This document shows, piece by piece, positions 59,636-64,000 of a DNA stretch of 64,000 nucleotides (positions are counted from its first letter, which is position 1; every line of letters begins with the position of its first letter). The position numbers and the translations under genes were made by a program. The notes beneath the pieces were generated by a model. That model saw nothing but the letters and a program-made list of their open reading frames with translations, did not search any database and was not told the origin of the DNA. Location: NCBI GenBank assembly GCA_002304505.1, contig NCEH01000038.1, forward strand, positions 1 to 64,000. The letters are read 5' to 3'. This stretch comes from Rhizobiales bacterium 32-66-11. Its GTDB lineage: Bacteria > Pseudomonadota > Alphaproteobacteria > Rhizobiales > Xanthobacteraceae.

Positions 59636-60994
59636 TCAGCGGCGCAGGGCGGCGTCAAGGGCCGCCTCCACCGCTTGTCCGATGGCTAGGATCGCGGGAT
59701 CGCGGCCCGCCGCCCCGGCGATCATCAGGCCGACCGGGGCCGTTCCGGGCCAGTGGCAGGGAATCGAAAGGGCGCAGCCGTCGAGGAAATTGATGAAGGT
59801 GGGATTGCGCAGCATCGAGATATTGGCGGCGCCATAAGCGGCATCGTCCGCCTCCAGCGCGGCAAGGGCGGGGGCGATGACGGGCACGGTCGGCAGGATC
59901 AGGGCATCGAACGGCGCGATGCGCGCTTCGAGCGCGGCGATCCAGGCGGCGCGGGCCTCCAGCACGTCGATATAATCCGCCGCCGACATGTCCTTGCCGC
60001 GCATGAGCCGCACCAGGACGCGCGGATCATAGCGCGGCCCGGCGCGCTCGATCAGCGCGCGATGCCAGTGCCAGGCCTCCGCGGCGATCAGGCCGCCCTT
60101 GGCATTGATGGCGGGAAGCTGTGCGAATTCGGGAACGGCGATCTCGCGAACCTGCGCGCCCGCCGCCGAAAGGATCGAGAGCGCCTGGGAAAAGGCGGCG
60201 GAGACCGCGCCGTCCATGCCGTCGAGGGCCAGGGTGGTCGGCACGGCGAGCCGCAAGCCTTCAAGCGCGGCGGGGGCCACCACATCCGCCCCGCTGCCGG
60301 AGAGAATGGAATCGAGGATCGCGCAACACGCAACCGTCGGCGCGATGGGCCCGATGGAATCCAGGCTGGTGGACAGCGGCAGCACGCCGGCGCGCGGCAC
60401 CCGGCGTGGCGTCGGCTTGAAGCCGGTGAGGCCGCACAAAGCGGCGGGAATGCGCACCGAGCCGCCGGTGTCGGTGCCGATGGCGGCCGCCGCCATGCCG
60501 TCGCTCACCGAAACCGCGGCGCCCGAGGAGGAGCCGCCGGGAATGCGCCCCGTGGCCCGGTCGAACGGATTGAGCGGCGTGCCGTAATGGGGATTGAGGC
60601 CGAGGCCGGAAAAGGCGAACTCGGTCATATTGGTGCGCCCGGTCAGCACCGCCCCGGCGGCGAGCAGGCGCGCCACGACCGGGGAATGCGCGGCGGCGGG
60701 CGGCGCGCCGTCGAGCGCCACGGAGCCGGCCCGCGTGGTCTCGCCGGCCACGTCGAACAGGTCCTTGATGGAGATCGGCAGGCCCTCGATGGGCGAGCGG
60801 GAAACGCCGGCGCGGCGCACGGCATCGCTGGCGCGCGCCAGTTCTCCGGCGCGCGTTCCATAGAGCGTCGTGAACACCCGCGCCCCCTCGCCGGCCGGAT
60901 CGCGCGCGTGCTCGAGTGCCGCGTCAGCGAGGGCGGCGGCGCTGGTGCGGCCGGCGTCGAGATCGGCGCGCAGATCGGTGAGGGAGCGCATCAT
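59636..60994 (-). CDS. Amidase (amidase signature family)
   Basis: 452-residue amide hydrolase with the Ser-cisSer-Lys triad: SIKDLFD (Lys77), GGSSSGAAV (Ser155) and [10 protein letters not shown] (Ser179). Length and motifs are complete. Substrate unknown; relatives include allophanate hydrolase and AtzF-like enzymes. It lies 2 bp after DUF2848 and 19 bp before DUF1445. Confidence 0.93.
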   Translation of the reverse strand: MMRSLTDLRADLDAGRTSAAALADAALEHARDPAGEGARVFTTLYGTRAGELARASDAVRRAGVSRSPIEGLPISIKDLFDVAGETTRAGSVALDGAPPAAAHSPVVARLLAAGAVLTGRTNMTEFAFSGLGLNPHYGTPLNPFDRATGRIPGGSSSGAAVSVSDGMAAAAIGTDTGGSVRIPAALCGLTGFKPTPRRVPRAGVLPLSTSLDSIGPIAPTVACCAILDSILSGSGADVVAPAALEGLRLAVPTTLALDGMDGAVSAAFSQALSILSAAGAQVREIAVPEFAQLPAINAKGGLIAAEAWHWHRALIERAGPRYDPRVLVRLMRGKDMSAADYIDVLEARAAWIAALEARIAPFDALILPTVPVIAPALAALEADDAAYGAANISMLRNPTFINFLDGCALSIPCHWPGTAPVGLMIAGAAGRDPAILAIGQAVEAALDAALRR

Positions 60995-60996
60995 GG

Positions 60997-61683
60997 TCAG
61001 GCCACTTCCGGCAGGATGTCGATGGTGTAGCTGTGGCGGATCGTGCGGCCCTTTACCGGGTCGAACAGCTCCATGGTGAAGGCCGGCGCCGGGCGGATGC
61101 CGCCGATGGCGCCCACCGTGCCGCAGATCATGCCGACGCCCGCCGGAAGGGCCTTGGCGCCCCCGGTGAAGCCTTCGATCAGCTCCAGCGGCGGACGCAA
61201 CGTGGAGAGCGGGCCTTCCTGATACAGCACGCGCGTGCCGCCTTCCTCGATGAAGGCGCGGATGATCATTTCGTCCCAGTGGCCGGCAACGTCCGCGAAC
61301 CGCCAGGCGGTGCGGGCGATGGGCTTGGCGCAGATCTGCTTGGAGAGCGCGACCCCCTGCGTCTCGAGCTTGCGGTCGGTATGGTCCGAGGACAGGCTGA
61401 CATACATCTCGCCCTCGGCGGAGAACACGAAGGTCTCCACCTCGCCCGAGGTCGCCGCGCCCAGCACCTGGATGCGGTCGGCCTGGGTCATGAGGTTCTC
61501 GGCGGCGCGATAATAAAGCGGCACGGTGCTCGGGCGCGGCACGCCGATGGCATACAGCTCCTCGATATGGTGCTCGATGGCGGCCATGTCGCGCCCGGCC
61601 CAGCCGGCGACGACGAGATCGGTGAGGGTCACTTTAAGCGCGCGCGCGGCGCCTTCGGCCTCGACGGTGAAATTCAGTTCCAT
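60997..61683 (-). CDS. DUF2848 protein
   Basis: 228 residues matching DUF2848 (VVAGWAGRDMAAIEHHIEEL at the N-terminus; FVFSAEGEMYVSLSSDHTDR; MICGTVGAIGGIRPAPAFTMEL). The fold resembles fumarylacetoacetate hydrolase-like proteins (GTVGAIGG is similar to their end-domain), but no reaction is known. Embedded between the TRAP permease and amidase genes. Confidence 0.88.
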   Translation of the reverse strand: MELNFTVEAEGAARALKVTLTDLVVAGWAGRDMAAIEHHIEELYAIGVPRPSTVPLYYRAAENLMTQADRIQVLGAATSGEVETFVFSAEGEMYVSLSSDHTDRKLETQGVALSKQICAKPIARTAWRFADVAGHWDEMIIRAFIEEGGTRVLYQEGPLSTLRPPLELIEGFTGGAKALPAGVGMICGTVGAIGGIRPAPAFTMELFDPVKGRTIRHSYTIDILPEVA

Positions 61684-61723
61684 GATTACCTGCGAAGAAG
61701 GATCGGAGAAAGGCTGCCGCGCC

Positions 61724-63007
61724 TCAGGAAAAGACGCGCGGCAGGAACAGGACGAGATCGGGGAAGACGGCGATCAGCACCAGCAGCACCGCCATGGCGA
61801 GCACGAACGGGATGGAGCCGACGATCACCGCCCCCATGGAGCCGCTCTTGCGCAGGCTCTGCACCACGAACAGGTTGAGCCCCACCGGCGGGGTGATGAG
61901 CGCCGCCTCCACCAGGATGATGATGAGGATGCCGAGCCAGATCGGATCGTAGCCGAGCTGCAGCATGATCGGCGCCACGATGGGAATGGTGGTGATCATC
62001 ATGGAGAGGGTCTCCATGAAGCAGCCGAGGATCAGGTAGAAAACGATGATCACGAACAGCATCTGCACCGCGGACAGCCCGAGGCCGGAGATGGAATTGG
62101 TGATGGCGTCGGTGATCCCCGTGGCCGACATGACGAAGTTGAGGAAGCTGGCGGCGATTATGATCAGCATGATCATCGCCGTCGCCTTCATGGTGCCTTC
62201 CACCGCCTCGCGCAGCATCGAAAGAGAAAGGCGGCCGAACCAGGCGGCAAGGATCAGCGCACCGAGCACGCCCAGCGCCGCCGCCTCGGTGGGTGTGGCG
62301 AGCCCGGCATAGATCGAGCCGACCACCAGCAGGAAGATGCCCAGCGGCGGGGCGAGATGCACCAGGCTGCGCAGGCGTTCGCCCCAAGTCGCCCGCACCT
62401 TCTGCCCGCCCCACGCCGGCTTGGCGATGCAGGCGACGATCACCGTGAGCATGAACAGGCCCGCCAGCAACAGGCCGGGGATGATCCCGCCGAGATACAG
62501 CTTCGGCACCGACGAATTGGTGAGCACGCCGTAGATGACGAGATTGATCGACGGCGGGATGAGGATCCCCAGCGTGCCGCCGGCCGCCAGCGAGCCGAGG
62601 AACAGCGGCTCGTTATAGCCATAGCGCTTGATCTGCGGGATCGAGACCGTGCCCACCGTCGCCGCCGTGGCGACGCTGGAGCCGGAGGTCGCCGCGAACA
62701 GCGCCGAGGCGCCGATATTGGCATGCATCAGCCCGCCCGGAAGCCAGGAGAGCCAGAGGCTCATGGCGCTGTACATGCGCTCGGCGAAGCCCGCCCGCAG
62801 CAGCACTTCACCCAGCAGGATGAACAGCGGAATGGCGACCAGCAGGAACTCGTTATTGGTGCTCCAGGCCAGTTCGCCCATGGCCCGCGAGAGCGGAAGC
62901 ATGGAATAGAGCGGATCGAGGATGAGGCCGAGGATGCCGAGCGCGGCACCGACCGGAATCGACAGGCCGATGAGGACCAGCAGCAGGACCAGCGTCGTCG
63001 CGATCAT
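61724..63007 (-). CDS. TRAP transporter large permease (DctM)
   Basis: 427-residue integral membrane subunit, twelve or more hydrophobic segments, with the DctM landmarks PLFILLGEVLLRAG, GSSVATAATVGTVSIPQ and TPTEAAALGV. Its ATG overlaps the dctQ stop (ATGA). Sodium-driven uptake of an organic acid or amide-containing compound is expected. Confidence 0.94.
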   Translation of the reverse strand: MIATTLVLLLVLIGLSIPVGAALGILGLILDPLYSMLPLSRAMGELAWSTNNEFLLVAIPLFILLGEVLLRAGFAERMYSAMSLWLSWLPGGLMHANIGASALFAATSGSSVATAATVGTVSIPQIKRYGYNEPLFLGSLAAGGTLGILIPPSINLVIYGVLTNSSVPKLYLGGIIPGLLLAGLFMLTVIVACIAKPAWGGQKVRATWGERLRSLVHLAPPLGIFLLVVGSIYAGLATPTEAAALGVLGALILAAWFGRLSLSMLREAVEGTMKATAMIMLIIIAASFLNFVMSATGITDAITNSISGLGLSAVQMLFVIIVFYLILGCFMETLSMMITTIPIVAPIMLQLGYDPIWLGILIIILVEAALITPPVGLNLFVVQSLRKSGSMGAVIVGSIPFVLAMAVLLVLIAVFPDLVLFLPRVFS

Positions 63008-63624
63008 GCCGCGTCTCCCTTCACCATGCGCTCGCCTGCGGCGGCTTCTTCCTCAGCTTCCTCCTGGGTGGAGCGCACGCCGGCGATGGCCTTCACCGTC
63101 TCGATGTCGCCCGTGACCAAGGCCACGGAGGCGCGCAGCAGCATCATGGCGAGGATCACGCACATGAACACCAGCCCGAGGAACCAGAGCCCCTGGGGAA
63201 TGAACAGCGGGGTAGCGAGCGGGGTATTGGCGTGCGAGTTTTGGGCGATGGAGGCGCCCACCACATCGTAGGCATAATAAGTCAGCACGCCCATGAACGT
63301 GCCGAGCGCGACCAGCGACAGCCAGTCGAGCACGGCGGCGACGCGCACCGGCAGGTATTGATAGAGCACGTCCACCCGCACATTGGCCCGCTGCAGCGTC
63401 GCGAAGGCGAGCGACCAGGAGGTGCTGATGGCGAACGCATAGCTTGAAAGCTCGTCCGCGCCGCCGGTGGTCCAGCCGATGAACTTGCGGCACAGAACGT
63501 CGAAGGAAATCAGCAGCACGCTGGCGATGGTGAGCGCCCCGCCGAACCATACCGCGCCCCGCGACAGGGTTTCGGCGAAGCTGAGCACCTTGGCAAGCGC
63601 TGGAAGGGTTGTCGGGCTGTTCAT
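63004..63624 (-). CDS. TRAP transporter small permease (DctQ)
   Basis: 206-residue four-helix subunit from the ATG at 63624. Family pattern: VLLISFDVLCRKFIG, ADELSSYAFAISTSWSLAFA and ANVRVDVLYQYLP. The C-terminus is acidic and cytoplasmic (EEAEEEAAAGER). 65 bp after dctP. Confidence 0.92.
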   Translation of the reverse strand: MNSPTTLPALAKVLSFAETLSRGAVWFGGALTIASVLLISFDVLCRKFIGWTTGGADELSSYAFAISTSWSLAFATLQRANVRVDVLYQYLPVRVAAVLDWLSLVALGTFMGVLTYYAYDVVGASIAQNSHANTPLATPLFIPQGLWFLGLVFMCVILAMMLLRASVALVTGDIETVKAIAGVRSTQEEAEEEAAAGERMVKGDAA

Positions 63625-63689
63625 GGCAGAAGCTCCACGGATGCGACGGGCGGGAGGACCAGATAGCCGGCCCCCCCGCGCCGGCACCG

Positions 63690-64000
63690 TCACTTGTTGA
63701 CGGCGAGTCCGAGTTCCTTGCCGATGGTGGCATTGAAGCTGGCGACGCAATCGGCCGAGCAGCGGGCCGCCCACTTGGGCAGGATCTGGTCCTGCAGGAC
63801 CTTGCGCAGCAGTGCCTTGTCGGCCTCGCTCGGGGTCACCAGCACCATCTTGCCCTTCACTTCGAACGGGCAGGCAGCGGCGCCGGTGTTGCAATCATAG
63901 CCCTGCTGGGTCTGCTTGGCGGCGGCGGTCCAGATGTCGTTGACCATGCCCTTGATATTGGTCTGCAAGAACGCCTGCACCTTCGGGTCCAGCTTCTGCC
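63690..64000 (-). CDS. TRAP transporter substrate-binding protein DctP (C-terminal part, runs off the right edge)
   Basis: The visible 103 codons give the final helices of a DctP receptor (KVQAFLQTNIKGMVNDIW; ILPKWAARCSADCVASFNATIGKE). Two Cys pairs are unusual for the family. The frame stays open to base 64000, so the start and ligand-binding domain are outside the window. First visible gene of the TRAP operon. Confidence 0.8.
   Translation of the reverse strand, partial: QKLDPKVQAFLQTNIKGMVNDIWTAAAKQTQQGYDCNTGAAACPFEVKGKMVLVTPSEADKALLRKVLQDQILPKWAARCSADCVASFNATIGKELGLAVNK

Overview
The window is GC-rich, densely packed DNA from an alphaproteobacterium. I infer Hyphomicrobiales, perhaps Xanthobacteraceae-like. 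The grounds are a complete AcpXL/LpxXL very-long-chain lipid A cluster, a long uvrB product, an ScfR-type propionate regulator, GTG starts, many ATGA stop/start overlaps and a Sox/FCSD operon. A perfect ParB site (parS, 21502-21517) shows it is chromosomal and suggests a position near the replication origin. No rRNA, tRNA, IS element or CRISPR array was recognised.

Layout. (1) 1-6.6 kb, minus strand: uvrB (cut by the left edge), an LprI-like protein, a DUF2799 lipoprotein, a glutamyl-tRNA synthetase and an SH3 protein with a 51-bp coding minisatellite. (2) 6.7-17.3 kb: propionyl-CoA to succinyl-CoA island with an ScfR/PccR-type regulator divergent from pccB, pccA, cfa, mutA and mutB; pccB and mutB both carry frame-breaking internal deletions. 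(3) 17.3-22.3 kb: MBL hydrolase, rnhB, a hairpin repeat cluster, a zinc metallopeptidase, moaB with an exact 30-bp duplication, parS and an HXXEE membrane protein. (4) 22.4-28.8 kb: the acpXL-fabZXL-fabF2XL-fabF1XL-SDR-adh-lpxXL cluster for the very long acyl chain of lipid A, followed by purEK. (5) 30.5-40.8 kb: TetR/cupin pair, DUF983, then LysR divergent from a branched-chain-type ABC operon (two ATPases, two permeases, binding protein) with a carboxymuconolactone-decarboxylase-like protein, an NtaA-type flavin monooxygenase and a broken agmatinase. (6) 40.9-50 kb: marC, then GntR with a NitT/TauT-type ABC transporter, a second NtaA-type monooxygenase (broken), its flavin reductase and a two-component system. 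(7) 50.4-57 kb, minus strand: one tightly overlapped operon iorA-iorB-fccA-fccB-soxX-soxY-soxZ-soxA with no soxB in view. (8) 57.4-64 kb: a periplasmic histidine acid phosphatase, then on the minus strand a TRAP transporter (dctP cut by the right edge) with DUF2848, amidase and DUF1445 genes.

Most striking: four conserved catabolic genes (pccB, mutB, agmatinase, NtaA-like monooxygenase) each lack an internal stretch that family comparison puts at roughly 90-115 bp, out of frame each time, and moaB carries a 30-bp tandem duplication. Either these are local assembly errors or the strain has lost propionyl-CoA carboxylation and other functions. Read mapping would decide. Other points of interest are parS, a KS/chain-length-factor-like pair in the lipid A cluster, a Sox operon fused to a molybdenum hydroxylase and lacking soxB, and several clean palindromic or direct-repeat operator candidates.
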